A stretch of 64,000 nt of DNA from Alcaligenes sp. SORT26 (GCF_017377875.1 NZ_CP070975.1:3596001-3660000), one strand, 5' to 3'; positions 36,241 through 46,857 are shown, counted from the stretch's first letter. Numbers and translations are program-made. The notes: generated by a model from the letters alone, not told the origin.

Positions 36241-37032
36241 TTAGCGGCAAAAATCCGGCTCGCTCTGATAGAGCTTGCGTAGCAAGGCTGGCCATTCTAA
36301 CAAGCCCTCTGGCTCGTCCCCAGGCAAAAGCTGGCGATGTGTCAAATCCAGCACGTCCTCAGGGGGCAGATGCAGTTGTGGGCTGGCCGCCATGGCCGAG
36401 AGCTGAATGCGGCAGGCGCGTTCCAGGGCATCCATCAATACATACGCTTCCGCGACCGTGCGTCCACAGGTCAGAGCGCCGTGATTACGCAAGAGCAGGG
36501 CGGGATAGGAGCCTAATTGCTGCAACAGGGCTTCTTGTTCCTGGGGCGGGAAGGCCAGACCGGCATAGTCGTGGTAGCCAATGTCCCGCCAGAAGCGCAT
36601 GGCATGTTGAGACAGAGGCAGCAGTCCACAGGATAGGGCCGAGACCGCAATCGAGGCGTCGGTATGCAGGTGAATGACGCAGTGGGCATCGTCACGGGCG
36701 CGGTGTACGGCACCGTGAATGGCAAAACCGCTAGGATTGGCACGGCGTCCTGTGCCGTCCACGACCTGACCCTGGGTATCAATCAAGAGCAGATTGGAGG
36801 CGCAGATTTCATCAAAGCGCAGGCCGAAGGGATTGATCAGGAAAGTGTCATCGTGGCCGGGCAGGCGCAGGGAGATATGCGTATAGATAATATCGTCCCA
36901 GCCCTGGCGGGCCGCCAAACGGTAGGCGGCAGCCAGATTGACGCGGGCGAGCCAGTGTTCGGGGTCTATATCGGCCGGACGGTGGGTATAAATGGCCTCG
37001 ATGTCCGGCGTGATGGGACAGGACTGGCTCAC
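36241..37032 (-). CDS. Class II aldolase/adducin-family protein
   Basis: 263-aa cytosolic metal-dependent protein of the fuculose-aldolase/adducin fold. Zinc-ligand histidines are visible in CVIHLHTDASIA and in LLLRNHGALTCG; the NPSGFAIHGAVH region matches the substrate loop. The start overlaps the allA stop by 4 bp, so the two are co-translated. Real substrate is unknown; it could be an aldolase, an epimerase or a decarboxylase acting on a ureide-derived C3 or C4 compound. Confidence 0.87.
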   Translation of the reverse strand: MSQSCPITPDIEAIYTHRPADIDPEHWLARVNLAAAYRLAARQGWDDIIYTHISLRLPGHDDTFLINPFGLRFDEICASNLLLIDTQGQVVDGTGRRANPSGFAIHGAVHRARDDAHCVIHLHTDASIAVSALSCGLLPLSQHAMRFWRDIGYHDYAGLAFPPQEQEALLQQLGSYPALLLRNHGALTCGRTVAEAYVLMDALERACRIQLSAMAASPQLHLPPEDVLDLTHRQLLPGDEPEGLLEWPALLRKLYQSEPDFCR

Positions 37033-37541
37033 GCTGTGGTGGTTTCCAGTTCAGCGATGATGGCTTTTTCTTCCAGTTGAATCACGTCGCAGTTGTCACC
37101 GGGGCCTTTACGGTCGATCACGATGAAGTCAGCCACTTGATTCAAGGCCATCAGGGGGTGATGCCAGACGCCGGTTGCGTAGTTCACGCCCTGGTCTCCA
37201 CGGGCCAGGAACAGGCGCAGATCCGCCGCTTTGGGTGTGGGGCCTGCGGGGGCCACGATTACCAGGTAAGGCTGGCCGGACTGGGGAATGAAGGCCTGGC
37301 TACCTTTGGGGTGGCGTTCCATCATTTCCACGGTGAAGGGCAGGGTGCGCGGCTGACCACGGAAAATGGACACGATCGCATGACCGTCTGCGCCGGGCTC
37401 GATCTTGGCCAGGTCGTGGTAGCGCTCGGTATTGCCTTCGTTAATCGTGAAGTGTTGAACCGTGTCGGAAGCCTCAATAACGTCACCATAGGGGGTGAAG
37501 GCTTCGGCGTTCAGGGTTTCCAGTTTCAATGTGATTGTCAT
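37029..37541 (-). CDS. allA: Ureidoglycolate lyase
   Basis: Splits ureidoglycolate into glyoxylate and urea. 170 aa with AllA signatures: LNAEAFTPYGDVIEA near the N-terminus, FRGQPRTLPFTVEMMERHPKG, and ATGVWHHPLMAL with the cupin-like His pair. Delivers glyoxylate to the gcl block. Located 147 bp after uraD. Confidence 0.95.
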   Translation of the reverse strand: MTITLKLETLNAEAFTPYGDVIEASDTVQHFTINEGNTERYHDLAKIEPGADGHAIVSIFRGQPRTLPFTVEMMERHPKGSQAFIPQSGQPYLVIVAPAGPTPKAADLRLFLARGDQGVNYATGVWHHPLMALNQVADFIVIDRKGPGDNCDVIQLEEKAIIAELETTTA

Positions 37542-37688
37542 GACAGATCCTTTATTAGGCAGAACGGCGTGGGGCTGGATGCAGCCGCACCACGTACAGT
37601 CAGAGGAAACAAGGGGTAGCGTGCCCGTGAGCTTGCGCTACCCCGTGAACCGCAGGGATCAAGGATTTGATCCGGCATGCAGCAAAAA

Positions 37689-38219
37689 TCAACCCAGCAG
37701 GGCGTCCAGACGGAAACGGGCAATTTTGCCGATTTGGGTCAGGCAGGCCTGGAATTCGGTTTCAGCGCTATTGTTCAGGCGAGCTTCTACTGTATCCATG
37801 ATTTGGTAACGGCTCAAACCCTTGACGGCAATCACGAAGGGAAAACCGAAGCGTTCACGGTATTGGGCGTTCAAGCCACGCAGACGAGCCAGCTCTTCGG
37901 CCGAGCACTGATCCAGGCCAGCGCCCCGTTGTTCGCCCGTCGATGCGGTGGTCAGCGTTCCTTGCTCGGCTTCTTTCCCCGCCAGTTCGGGGTGAGCACA
38001 GATCAGGTTCTTTTGCTCTTCGTACGATGCGTCCTGGACCACTTGCACCATGCAGGCGTGCAGTTGATCCACGCTTTCAAACGGACGCTGGTGCCAGCTA
38101 CGCTCAGGGACCCAGGGGGAGTGTTCAAAAATACCTTCGAGCTTGTCCACGAATTGGCTCTGGTCCAGGCTGGAGAGTTCGGTCAGCGCCTGTGTGGTGG
38201 TAAGGGTTTGAGTAGTCAT
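37689..38219 (-). CDS. uraD: OHCU decarboxylase
   Basis: Decarboxylates 2-oxo-4-hydroxy-4-carboxy-5-ureidoimidazoline to S-allantoin, the third step from urate. 176 aa; the catalytic His is H76 in CAHPELAGK, and the family segment TASTGEQRGAGLDQCS follows. Lacks a fused HIU hydrolase domain. First gene of the minus-strand ureide unit, divergent from a LysR gene. Confidence 0.95.
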   Translation of the reverse strand: MTTQTLTTTQALTELSSLDQSQFVDKLEGIFEHSPWVPERSWHQRPFESVDQLHACMVQVVQDASYEEQKNLICAHPELAGKEAEQGTLTTASTGEQRGAGLDQCSAEELARLRGLNAQYRERFGFPFVIAVKGLSRYQIMDTVEARLNNSAETEFQACLTQIGKIARFRLDALLG

Positions 38220-38508
38220 GTGTCAGTCCGATTATCTAAGCGTAAATAGTGCGAGCCGAGGCGGCTCCAGGGGCAAGCCTGGGGGCCGTTTTATCAAGGG
38301 TAGTGGGTGGGCGTTTACACGGTCTGTTTGATTTATTCAAACCCTTATAAACCACCGCCTGTGGGCTATGATTTTCTTATATGGGACCAGTTTAAGTTTT
38401 CTGTTTATAAATAAAATAGAATTAGGCGTATAAATGATATATGCCATCTCGTATTGTGCATGTGTGTCATTATCATGCTGGAAAAAAGCGTAAGAAGGAG
38501 AGAATAAG
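38220..38508. promoter_or_regulatory. 289-bp divergent promoter region uraD / LysR
   Basis: No gene seen. The stretch 38380-38450 is markedly AT-rich (TTTATAAATAAAAT and neighbours) compared with its surroundings, suiting two divergent promoters and LysR binding. A Shine-Dalgarno (AGGAGAG) lies before the regulator start at 38509. Confidence 0.5.
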
Positions 38509-39465
38509 ATGGCCGCCCGACGTGGGGATAACCCGCTTGATACCTATCTTCTGAGGGTATTTTGCTTACTCGTTACCGAGCGCAGTGTCTCGCGTACCGC
38601 GTTCAAAATGAACCAGTCGCAGCCTGCTATCAGTGCGGCCTTACGACGCTTGCGTGACATTATTGGCGATCCCTTGCTGGTTCGGGAGAAGGGCGGCATG
38701 GTGCCGACCGAGCGCGCCATTGGCCTGCTGGCTCACGCCAAAGGAGCCCTGGCCGAGATCGACTGTATGGTTAATGCCCCCGACAGTTTCGACCCCCAGG
38801 TCAGCCGTAGTGAATTCCATATTGGTGCGCCGGACTATCTGGCGCCTGTGTTTATTGGTGGAGTGGTCGAGCGCATGCGTCGCGAGGCACCCGGTGCCCG
38901 CCTGAACCTGCATTCGCTGGACGCCAGCTTTGATTTCGAGCGTTCTTTGGCCGAAGGCGATCTGGATATGGTGATCGGCAACTGGCCCGAGCCGCCGGAT
39001 CGCATGCACTTGTCGGTACTGCTGGAAGATCAGATTGTCTGCCTGGTGGCGGCCACGCATCCGCTGGCCCGTAAAGGGCTGACGATGGATGACTATATAC
39101 GTGCGCGCCACGTGGTGCCCATGCCGTATTCCATCAATCAGCGCGGTGTTATTGATACCACCCTGGCAACCTTGCGCATCCAGCGTGATGAGAGCGTGGC
39201 CGTGCAGTCTTTTTCTGCCGCTCCTTATTTGCTACAGAATACAGACCTGATTTTTACGACTTCGCGTCACTTTGCCGAGTTTTATTGCCGTTTATTACCT
39301 CTGGCGATTTTGGAAGCGCCGCTGGAGTTTCCGCCCATGCGCTTTTATCAACTCTGGCATGAACGTAACCGGCATTCGCCCAGCCATCGCTGGTTACGGC
39401 GTCTCCTGACCGAATGCGGTAACCAGTTAGCCTCGACCGAACCCCTGCCACAACCCGACGCCTGA
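38509..39465 (+). CDS. LysR-family regulator, divergent from uraD
   Basis: 318 aa; winged helix at residues about 10-70 (LRVFCLLVTERSVSRTAFKMNQSQPAIS, then LRDIIGDPLLVREKGGMVPT) and a PBP2 effector domain of the NodD/PcpR-like group. Probably controls the ureide unit. It differs clearly from the other LysR in the window, so it is not a recent duplicate. Confidence 0.92.
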   Translation: MAARRGDNPLDTYLLRVFCLLVTERSVSRTAFKMNQSQPAISAALRRLRDIIGDPLLVREKGGMVPTERAIGLLAHAKGALAEIDCMVNAPDSFDPQVSRSEFHIGAPDYLAPVFIGGVVERMRREAPGARLNLHSLDASFDFERSLAEGDLDMVIGNWPEPPDRMHLSVLLEDQIVCLVAATHPLARKGLTMDDYIRARHVVPMPYSINQRGVIDTTLATLRIQRDESVAVQSFSAAPYLLQNTDLIFTTSRHFAEFYCRLLPLAILEAPLEFPPMRFYQLWHERNRHSPSHRWLRRLLTECGNQLASTEPLPQPDA

Positions 39466-39649
39466 GCCCCAATCCCGCAAAATACTTGCTTTCGGGCTCG
39501 CGCTCGGGCAAATTAGCGAGCTACTCCTGTCTACACGAAAGTGATACGGAACTTGACGAAAATTGTTGCATTTAAAGCGACTAGTCACGGACACAAGCCG
39601 GAAGGCAGGTTGATAATAAGTAGTTCCTAACCTTGCAGGGTGTTTCGCG

Positions 39650-40789
39650 GTGTCTTTACCTCAGATGGGGGAGTCCTTTACCTGGTTGTATATCTGTGTC
39701 GTGGCTTTTATGGTCGGCGGGCTTATTGTGGCTTCCGAACGTTGGCACGGCCGCTTAACCGGGGACAGTGATCTCAGTAAACCTCAAGCGTCCCATTCCC
39801 GGCCTACCCCTCGTGTGGGTGGCCTGGCGGTGGTGGCAGGCAGTTTGGCTGGTTTGCTGGTGTTGGGCCCCAGCAATATGACGCTGACTTGGCTGTGGCC
39901 GGTCTTGTTTCTGGCGGCGATGCCCGTGTTTGTCGCGGGTCTGGTCGAGGACATCACCAAGGATGTGGGTTCCTTGAAACGCTTGCTGGCCGCTTTCTTG
40001 TCGGCTGCTATCGCCTGGTGGTTGCTGGGTGGCGTGTCTCGCGTTGGCGTAAGCTGGGCCGACTGGATTCTGGGTTTCTGGCCCATTTCGCTGCTCTTTA
40101 CCATGATTGCCGTGGGCGGCTGTACCCATGCTCTTAATATTATTGATGGCATGAATGGCCTGGCAGGCATGATCGCCACCTTGATGGCTCTGTCGCTGGC
40201 GCTGGTCGCCTTGCAGGTGCAGGACATCCCGATTTTCCTGATTGCCGCCTCGCTGGCCTCGGCCACCCTGGGTTTTCTGGTGTGGAACTTCCCCTTTGGA
40301 CGAGTTTTTCTAGGGGATGGCGGCGCGTATTTCCTGGGCTTCATGCTGGCTGAGCTGGCCGTGCAGTTGGTGGTGCGTAACCCCAGCGTCTCGCCCTTTT
40401 ACGCCTTGGCCGTGCTGTTTTACCCGGTTTTTGAAACCCTGTTTTCGATCTGGCGCCGTCGTTTCAAACGGGGTGTGCCCGTGGACCAGCCTGACGCGCT
40501 GCATTTGCACCAACTGGTGTTTCGCCGTCTGGTGCGTTCCACGTTCAGTCGTGACAGTAGTGGGGCCTTGCCCGCGTTTTGTAATGCCATGACCTCGCCT
40601 TACCTGTGGGTTCTGGCTTTGATCGGTTTGGTTCCGGCCACGATCTGGTGGGACAATACCTGGGCCCTGTGCGCCAGCATGCTGGTCTTCTCACTGGTAT
40701 ATATCTGGCTCTATTCCCGCCTGGTGTCGTGGCGTCGTCCTTCCTGGTTGCTGCTACCCTCGGTACGGCGGCGAGTAGACCGGGACTGA
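39650..40789 (+). CDS. Polyprenyl-phosphate N-acetylhexosamine-1-phosphate transferase (WecA/MraY-like)
   Basis: Integral membrane initiating transferase that loads a sugar phosphate on undecaprenyl phosphate. 379 aa with about 10-11 TM helices. Family Asp motifs are visible: [20 protein letters not shown] and [13 protein letters not shown], plus the His motif [12 protein letters not shown]. The GTG at 39650 has an AGGG upstream; the ATG five codons in lacks one. First gene of the glycan locus. The exact sugar is not deducible. Confidence 0.92.
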   Translation: MSLPQMGESFTWLYICVVAFMVGGLIVASERWHGRLTGDSDLSKPQASHSRPTPRVGGLAVVAGSLAGLLVLGPSNMTLTWLWPVLFLAAMPVFVAGLVEDITKDVGSLKRLLAAFLSAAIAWWLLGGVSRVGVSWADWILGFWPISLLFTMIAVGGCTHALNIIDGMNGLAGMIATLMALSLALVALQVQDIPIFLIAASLASATLGFLVWNFPFGRVFLGDGGAYFLGFMLAELAVQLVVRNPSVSPFYALAVLFYPVFETLFSIWRRRFKRGVPVDQPDALHLHQLVFRRLVRSTFSRDSSGALPAFCNAMTSPYLWVLALIGLVPATIWWDNTWALCASMLVFSLVYIWLYSRLVSWRRPSWLLLPSVRRRVDRD

Positions 40790-40838
40790 TACTGTTCGGC
40801 GTTCAAGATTATTCCTTGCGCATAGCGCTAACTGGAGA

Positions 40839-42119
40839 ATGAAGTTGCAACTTGAGAATGTGAAACTGGCCGTCATCGGCTTGGGATATGTCGGTTTGCC
40901 TTTGGCAGTGGAGTTTGGCAAAAAGCGATCCGTTATTGGTTTTGACATTAACGCGCGTCGTGTCGCCGAACTCAAGGAAGGGGTGGATCGTACCTTGGAG
41001 GTCGACAGCGCGGAACTGGCTCAAGCCAGTGGCTTGAGCTACTCCTGCGAAGCCGATGAACTGGCCCAGGCCAATGTCTTCATCGTGACTGTGCCTACGC
41101 CGATTGATGAATTCAAACAGCCCGATCTGACCCCGCTGGTACGTGCCTCTGAAACCATCGGTAAGGTGCTCAAGCGCGGCGACATCGTGATTTACGAATC
41201 CACGGTTTACCCAGGTGCCACCGAAGAAGTGTGTGTGCCCGTGCTGGAGCAAGTGTCGGGTCTGCGCTTTAACGAAGATTTTTACGCGGGCTACAGCCCG
41301 GAGCGTATCAATCCAGGTGATAAAGAGCACCGTGTCTCCACGATCAAGAAAGTGACATCGGGCTCGACGCCAGAAGTTGCTGAATTGGTGGACTCCTTGT
41401 ACCGCGAAATCATCGTGGTAGGCACTTTTAAAGCCAGCTCCATTCGCGTGGCTGAAGCGGCGAAGGTGATTGAAAACACGCAGCGCGACGTGAATATCGC
41501 CTTGATCAACGAACTGGCCCTGATCTTCAACCGCCTGGGTATTGATACCCTGGACGTGCTGGAGGCTGCGGGCACCAAGTGGAACTTCCTGCCTTTCCGT
41601 CCCGGTCTGGTTGGCGGTCACTGCATTGGCGTGGACCCCTACTACCTGACGCACAAAGCACAGGCTATTGGCTACCACCCCGAAATCATTCTGGCGGGCC
41701 GTCGTCTGAACGACTCTATGGGTGGCTATGTGGCTTCCCAGTTGGTCAAGGCCATGACCAAACGTCGTATCCAGGTGCAAGGCGCCCGTGTGCTGTTGCT
41801 GGGTCTGGCCTTTAAAGAAAACTGCCCGGATCTGCGTAACACCCGCATTGTCGATATCGTGCACGAGCTGAAGCAGTACGACGTGCATGTGGACGTGTAT
41901 GACCCTTGGGTTGATCCTAAAGAAGCCGAGCACGAATACGGTATTACCCCTGTCGAAACCCCTAAAGCGGGCGAGTACGACGGTGTGATCGTGGCCGTGG
42001 CCCACAAGCAGTTCAAGGAACTGGGCGTGGAAGGCGTACGTCAATGGGGCAAGCCCGAGCATGTGCTCTACGACTTGAAGTATGTGTTTGATCGCGAACA
42101 GTCCGATCTGCGTCTTTAA
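40839..42119 (+). CDS. tviB: UDP-N-acetylhexosamine 6-dehydrogenase, TviB-like
   Basis: Oxidises a UDP-N-acetylhexosamine to the uronic acid with two NAD+. 426 aa; NAD motif [16 protein letters not shown], the central [16 protein letters not shown], and catalytic C262 in [14 protein letters not shown]. Closest in appearance to TviB/WbpO-type dehydrogenases, which act on UDP-GlcNAc or UDP-GalNAc. Followed directly by a TviC-like epimerase, as in Vi antigen loci. Confidence 0.93.
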   Translation: MKLQLENVKLAVIGLGYVGLPLAVEFGKKRSVIGFDINARRVAELKEGVDRTLEVDSAELAQASGLSYSCEADELAQANVFIVTVPTPIDEFKQPDLTPLVRASETIGKVLKRGDIVIYESTVYPGATEEVCVPVLEQVSGLRFNEDFYAGYSPERINPGDKEHRVSTIKKVTSGSTPEVAELVDSLYREIIVVGTFKASSIRVAEAAKVIENTQRDVNIALINELALIFNRLGIDTLDVLEAAGTKWNFLPFRPGLVGGHCIGVDPYYLTHKAQAIGYHPEIILAGRRLNDSMGGYVASQLVKAMTKRRIQVQGARVLLLGLAFKENCPDLRNTRIVDIVHELKQYDVHVDVYDPWVDPKEAEHEYGITPVETPKAGEYDGVIVAVAHKQFKELGVEGVRQWGKPEHVLYDLKYVFDREQSDLRL

Positions 42120-42133
42120 TTTTGGAAAGCATC

Positions 42134-43159
42134 ATGAGCTCTGCATTTGAACAGGCGAGCCAGCAACTGCGTAACCAGCCTAAAACCTGGCTGGTTACGG
42201 GTTGCGCTGGCTTTATTGGTTCCAACCTTCTGGAAGCCCTGCTGAGGCTGGATCAGCAGGTGGTGGGTCTGGATAACTTTGCAACCGGTCATCAATACAA
42301 TCTGGACGAAGTCCGTGATCAGGTGGGTGCCGAGCGTTGGGCGCGTTTCCGCTTCATTGAAGGGGATATCCGCAATCTGGAAACCTGTCGCGAGGCCGTC
42401 AAGGGTGTGGGCTATGTCCTGCACCAGGCGGCTTTGGGCTCGGTACCTCGTTCCTTGGACGATCCGTTGACGTCTAATGACGTCAACGTGACCGGTGCTC
42501 TGAATATGATGGTGGCGGCGCGTGATGAACAGGTGAAGGCCTTTGTTTATGCCGCTTCCAGCTCTACTTATGGGGACCATCCCGGTCTACCTAAAGTGGA
42601 AGATGCGATTGGCCGCCCGCTGTCCCCATATGCGGTGACCAAGTTCGTGAACGAGCTGTATGCGGACGTATTCGCCCGCGCTTACGGTTTCTCCAGCGTA
42701 GGCCTGCGTTACTTCAACGTATTTGGCAAACGTCAGGACCCCAATGGGGCGTACGCCGCAGTAATCCCTAAATGGGTATCGGCCATGATCCAGAACCAGG
42801 ATGTGCAAATCAATGGGGATGGGCAGACCAGCCGCGACTTCTGCTTTATCGAAAACGTCATTCAAATGAATATCCTGGCCGCTGTGCAGCAAAAGCCTGC
42901 TGTGGCCGAGGTTTATAACGTGGCCGTGAATGCCCGTACCAGCCTGAACGAGCTGTTCGAGCATTTGAAGCAAACCTTGAATGCCAACGGGGTGAGCTAT
43001 ACCAAACAGCCCATTTATGCGGACTTCCGTGCCGGTGATGTGATGCACTCGCAGGCGGATATCTCCAAAGCCCGCACACAACTGGGTTACGAGCCGACTC
43101 ACACGATTTTGCAGGGCTTGAACACTGCCATGCCCTGGTACGTGGCGTTCCTGAGTTGA
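42134..43159 (+). CDS. tviC: UDP-N-acetylhexosamine(uronate) 4-epimerase, TviC/WbpP-like
   Basis: SDR-fold NAD-dependent 4-epimerase. Motifs: NAD site [17 protein letters not shown], catalytic [14 protein letters not shown] and [13 protein letters not shown], then [16 protein letters not shown]. The ATG at 42134 is chosen because GGAAAG lies before it; a TTG four codons upstream is possible. With TviB it would give UDP-GalNAcA from UDP-GlcNAc. The stop overlaps the next gene. Confidence 0.92.
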   Translation: MSSAFEQASQQLRNQPKTWLVTGCAGFIGSNLLEALLRLDQQVVGLDNFATGHQYNLDEVRDQVGAERWARFRFIEGDIRNLETCREAVKGVGYVLHQAALGSVPRSLDDPLTSNDVNVTGALNMMVAARDEQVKAFVYAASSSTYGDHPGLPKVEDAIGRPLSPYAVTKFVNELYADVFARAYGFSSVGLRYFNVFGKRQDPNGAYAAVIPKWVSAMIQNQDVQINGDGQTSRDFCFIENVIQMNILAAVQQKPAVAEVYNVAVNARTSLNELFEHLKQTLNANGVSYTKQPIYADFRAGDVMHSQADISKARTQLGYEPTHTILQGLNTAMPWYVAFLS

Positions 43160-44517
43160 TTTGGGCTGGCCTGAAAGCACGTCTGTCTAGTCTGCACGAC
43201 GACCACCGTCGCATCGCTCTGGGAGCGATGCGGGTGGCGTTTTTTCTATTGCTGGGCAAGGCAGCGGGCGCTTTCAAAGAAATGGCCGTGGCGTATCGCT
43301 ACGGCGTCAGTGATGTAGTCGATGCCTATCAGTTCACGATGGTCATGGCCAACTGGCTACCGGTGACGATCGTGGGCTCCATGTCCGTTGTGCTGATCCC
43401 CGTTCTGGTACGCCTGCATAGGCTGGAACCGGCGGCGCGCAGCCGTTTTCTGGGTGAGCTGAAAGCCTGGTGCATTGTGCTCGGTTGCGTGCTGGGTGCA
43501 TTGATCTGGATTAGCTGGCCCTGGGTTCTGGAGTGGACCGGGCAAGGTTTAAGCCCTGCTGTTCATGAAATGAGTCGGGAGCTGCTGTTTGCTTTTGCGC
43601 CTGCTGCGGTTCTGACCTTGATGATCGGCCTGAGTGCGGCCCGTTTGCGAGCACATGAACGGCATATCAATACCTTGCTGGAAAGTGTCCCTGCCTTTGT
43701 CATCCTGATCTGGGTGCTGGCGGCGGGCGGAAATGCCGGTATTGGCCCCTTGTTATGGGGCACTTTGCTGGGCATGACGATTCAAGCTGTCTGGCTGATG
43801 ATTCTGGCCTCGCGTGCTGATCAGATCTGGGCTCGTCCAACGGTCAGCTTGCGTGCCGAGCAGTGGCCGGATTTGCTCAAGGCGGCCACCATCATGCTGG
43901 TGGGGCAGGTAGCCATGAGTTTCGTGGGGCCCATTGACCAATATACGGCTGCCAATCTGGGCGCCAATGCCAATGCGACGCTGGGCTATGCCACTCGCTT
44001 GCTGGCTCTGGTTCTGGGGGTAGGTGCTGCCTCGGTAGGCCGTGCCGCTTTGCCAGTGCTGGCCGATATTCAAAGCCGTGGTGACAATGCCCGTGCTCGC
44101 TCCATGGCCTTGAAATGGTCGGTCATGATGGTGCTGGCTGGGGGAGTCGCCGCAGCCGTGGGAGTTTTGCTGGCTCCTTGGGGGGTTGCCCTGTTGTTTG
44201 AGCGGGGAGCCTTCACGGCGCAGGATACCGCTACCGTCGCCCAGGTTTTTAGCTGGGGCCTGGTGCAGTTGCCGTTTTATTTTGGGGTGCTGATTCTGGT
44301 GCAGTTGCTGGCCAGTCAGAATCGCTACAAGTCCATGGCGATTATTGCCGTGATCAATTTTTTGGTGAAAGCCGCTTTGAATCCAGTGTTGGCCGCACGC
44401 ATGGGGCCGTCGGGCATCATGCTGGCTACCAGCCTGATGTATGCGGCGTCTTTCACTTGTTATTTCATCTTGGCCTTGAAGCCAGCCAGTGCGGTCGCGC
44501 CTGGTTCGCAGGAATAG
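43156..44517 (+). CDS. MurJ/MviN-like lipid-linked oligosaccharide flippase
   Basis: 453-aa polytopic protein of the MOP superfamily, MVF branch, with about 12-14 TM helices. [22 protein letters not shown] is the typical N-terminal helix of this group, and [13 protein letters not shown] is a MurJ-type loop. In this locus it probably flips the undecaprenyl-linked glycan, in place of a Wzx protein. The start is uncertain: TTG 43156 overlaps the previous stop, and an ATG at 43228 has GGGAG too close. No peptidoglycan gene is near. Confidence 0.85.
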   Translation: MIWAGLKARLSSLHDDHRRIALGAMRVAFFLLLGKAAGAFKEMAVAYRYGVSDVVDAYQFTMVMANWLPVTIVGSMSVVLIPVLVRLHRLEPAARSRFLGELKAWCIVLGCVLGALIWISWPWVLEWTGQGLSPAVHEMSRELLFAFAPAAVLTLMIGLSAARLRAHERHINTLLESVPAFVILIWVLAAGGNAGIGPLLWGTLLGMTIQAVWLMILASRADQIWARPTVSLRAEQWPDLLKAATIMLVGQVAMSFVGPIDQYTAANLGANANATLGYATRLLALVLGVGAASVGRAALPVLADIQSRGDNARARSMALKWSVMMVLAGGVAAAVGVLLAPWGVALLFERGAFTAQDTATVAQVFSWGLVQLPFYFGVLILVQLLASQNRYKSMAIIAVINFLVKAALNPVLAARMGPSGIMLATSLMYAASFTCYFILALKPASAVAPGSQE

Positions 44518-44523
44518 GAAAAC

Positions 44524-45666
44524 GTGCACAGTCATTCCACCGTTCGCCCTCATATCATGTTGCTCATCCACTCTCTGGGTGGGGGCGGGGCCGAACGTGT
44601 CGCAGTCGATCTCAGTGCCGCCTGGGTGGCGCGCGGCTATCGAGTGTCCCTGGTGACTCAGGCGGGTCGTGAAAAAGATGCGTATACCGTGGCTGAAGGG
44701 GTAGAGCGTCATGTTTTGAATACAGCGGGTAGCAGCCGTGGCCGTCTGGATGCCTTGTGGAAAAACTGGCGTCGGGTCAGCCGATTGCGCTCCTTGATGC
44801 GCAAGACCAAACCGGATGTGGTGCTGGGCATGATGACCACCTCATCGGTGTTGGCGATCTCCGCTGCCAAAGGCTTGCCGTGCAAGGTGATTGCAACCGA
44901 GCATACGCATCCTCCCTCTCAGTCCTTGTCTTCTTTCTGGCAAAAAGCCCGTCTGCGCACGTATCCTCAAGCGCATGCTGTGATCGCTCTTACAGCCGGT
45001 ACGGCAGACTGGCTGCGTGAGCATGTGCCAGGCAGCCAGGTACAGGTGATTCCCAATGCCGTGCGCTGGCCTATGGACAGTGCCGAGCCTGTTGTCCCGG
45101 TGCCGGAGTTGCCAGAAGGACGTAAACGCTTGCTGGCGGTGGGGCGGCTGCACCCGGTCAAGGGTTTTGACACCCTGATCGAATCGTTTGCCATGCTATC
45201 CAATTACTTTCCCGATTGGGATCTGGTGATTCTAGGCGAGGGAGAGCAACGTGCTCTTTTGGAAGCCCGGATTGAAGAGCTGGAACTGCAAGAGCGGATT
45301 CAGCTTCCCGGCCGTGTTGGCAATATGGTGGACTGGTACGAGCAGTCTGATCTGTATGTGCTCAGTTCCCGTATGGAAGGGCTCTCCAACAGCTTGCTGG
45401 AAGCGATGGCTAGCGGTCTGACCGCTGTTGCCTTTGATTGCGATACCGGCCCACGCGAGATCATCCGCGCCAATATCGATGGTGTTCTGGTACGCCCCAT
45501 CGAAGACGTAGAAGCCTTGGCCGCCCACTTATCCGACCTTATGTCCAACGACGACAAGCGCCAGCGATTGGCGCGCCGTGCTACGGATGTGCGTGACCGC
45601 TTCTCCTCGGCCCGAGTTCTGGCGCTATGGCAGCAAGTGTTGGAACAGTGCTTGCGTCGGCCTTAA
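44524..45666 (+). CDS. GT4-family glycosyltransferase (first)
   Basis: 380-aa retaining glycosyltransferase. N-terminal IMLLIHSLGGGGAERVAVDL is the acceptor-side signature; C-terminal RLHPVKGFDTLIESFAML and the EX7E motif in SSRMEGLSNSLLEAMASG bind the nucleotide sugar. GTG start with AGGAAAA upstream, 6 bp after the flippase. Sugar and linkage are not deducible. Confidence 0.92.
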   Translation: MHSHSTVRPHIMLLIHSLGGGGAERVAVDLSAAWVARGYRVSLVTQAGREKDAYTVAEGVERHVLNTAGSSRGRLDALWKNWRRVSRLRSLMRKTKPDVVLGMMTTSSVLAISAAKGLPCKVIATEHTHPPSQSLSSFWQKARLRTYPQAHAVIALTAGTADWLREHVPGSQVQVIPNAVRWPMDSAEPVVPVPELPEGRKRLLAVGRLHPVKGFDTLIESFAMLSNYFPDWDLVILGEGEQRALLEARIEELELQERIQLPGRVGNMVDWYEQSDLYVLSSRMEGLSNSLLEAMASGLTAVAFDCDTGPREIIRANIDGVLVRPIEDVEALAAHLSDLMSNDDKRQRLARRATDVRDRFSSARVLALWQQVLEQCLRRP

Positions 45667-45729
45667 AATGGCGCTTTGCTTAGTGCCAGCAGGCCCAAGC
45701 TACCCGGTCGATGAGCCCACGGAGGCCCA

Positions 45730-46857
45730 GTGAATATTCTGTTTTTCGTCAGCTCCCTGAATGCAGGCGGTGCCGAGCGCGTCGCCTCTACCCTGGCTAA
45801 TGCCTGGGGTTTGCGGGGCGACCAGGTCACCCTGGTGCCTACTTATAGCGGGGGCGGCAGCGCTTTTTACCCTATCGACTCCAAGGTAGAGCTGGTGTGG
45901 CTGGCCCATCGCATGCGCGGTAGCTGGCTGCCTAAACCGTTAGCCAAGCTGCGCGCCATGCGCAAGCTGGTGCGTGAAAAACAGCCTGATGTCATTGTGT
46001 CTTTTCTGACCAATGTGAATATCAATGTCTTGCTGGGGTTGGGCGGTATGGGCGTCCCTATTGTGGTGGGTGAGCGTACCAACCCGGCTTTCAGCAGCAG
46101 CGCGGGTAAGGTATTGCAAAACCTGCGTCGTCGCTTGTACCCCAAGGCACAGGTGGTCACTGTGCAAACGCGAGCCAGTGTGGCGGCGTTTCAGGCCATG
46201 GTGCCGGGCATGAAACAGGTCATGGTGGTGCCCAACCCCTTGCCGCAAGCGCTGGATAATGTGCAGCGCGAAGTGCGGGTGGAAGAAAACCGCCATTGCA
46301 CTTTGATGGCGATGGGCCGACTGGTGCCGTCCAAACGCTTCGATGTCTTGATTCGCGTATTTGCCAGCCTGGCTGCCGAGCATCCTGAGTGGAAACTGAA
46401 GATTTGGGGCGATGGCCCGCAACGTGCTCAATTGGTGCAGCAGATTGCCATGTCCGGTGCGGGCGACCGTATCGAACTGGCTGGTAAAACCGCCCAGCCC
46501 TGGCAGGAAATGGCGCGTTCTCACGCCTTTGTCATGACCTCGGAAGTAGAAGGTTTTCCTAATGTTCTGCTGGAAGCCATGGCGATGGGCCTGCCTGCCG
46601 TGACCGTCGATTGCCCCAGCGGTCCGCGTGAGATCAGCTCCGATGGCAAAGATGCCTTGCTGGTGCCGGTAGGGGACGAGGGTGCCTTGACCGCCGCCCT
46701 GGCCGAATTGATGGGTGATGGTGTTTTCCGGGGTGTCTTGGGTCGCCGTGCCGCTGCTGCGGTGCGTCAGCGTTATGAACTAGAACAGGTTTTGCTTAAC
46801 TGGGACCAGGTCTTTCAGGCCGCCCGTGGCGGCATCGAAGAGGGAGCCAAAGCATGA
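45730..46857 (+). CDS. GT4-family glycosyltransferase (second)
   Basis: 375 aa; starts MNILFFVSSLNAGGAERVAS and has MGRLVPSKRFDVLIRVFASL plus the EX7E motif in SEVEGFPNVLLEAMAMG. GTG start with GGAGG four bases upstream. Its stop overlaps the next start (ATGA), coupling it to the double glycosyltransferase. Similar in layout to the previous gene but divergent in sequence. Confidence 0.92.
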   Translation: MNILFFVSSLNAGGAERVASTLANAWGLRGDQVTLVPTYSGGGSAFYPIDSKVELVWLAHRMRGSWLPKPLAKLRAMRKLVREKQPDVIVSFLTNVNINVLLGLGGMGVPIVVGERTNPAFSSSAGKVLQNLRRRLYPKAQVVTVQTRASVAAFQAMVPGMKQVMVVPNPLPQALDNVQREVRVEENRHCTLMAMGRLVPSKRFDVLIRVFASLAAEHPEWKLKIWGDGPQRAQLVQQIAMSGAGDRIELAGKTAQPWQEMARSHAFVMTSEVEGFPNVLLEAMAMGLPAVTVDCPSGPREISSDGKDALLVPVGDEGALTAALAELMGDGVFRGVLGRRAAAAVRQRYELEQVLLNWDQVFQAARGGIEEGAKA

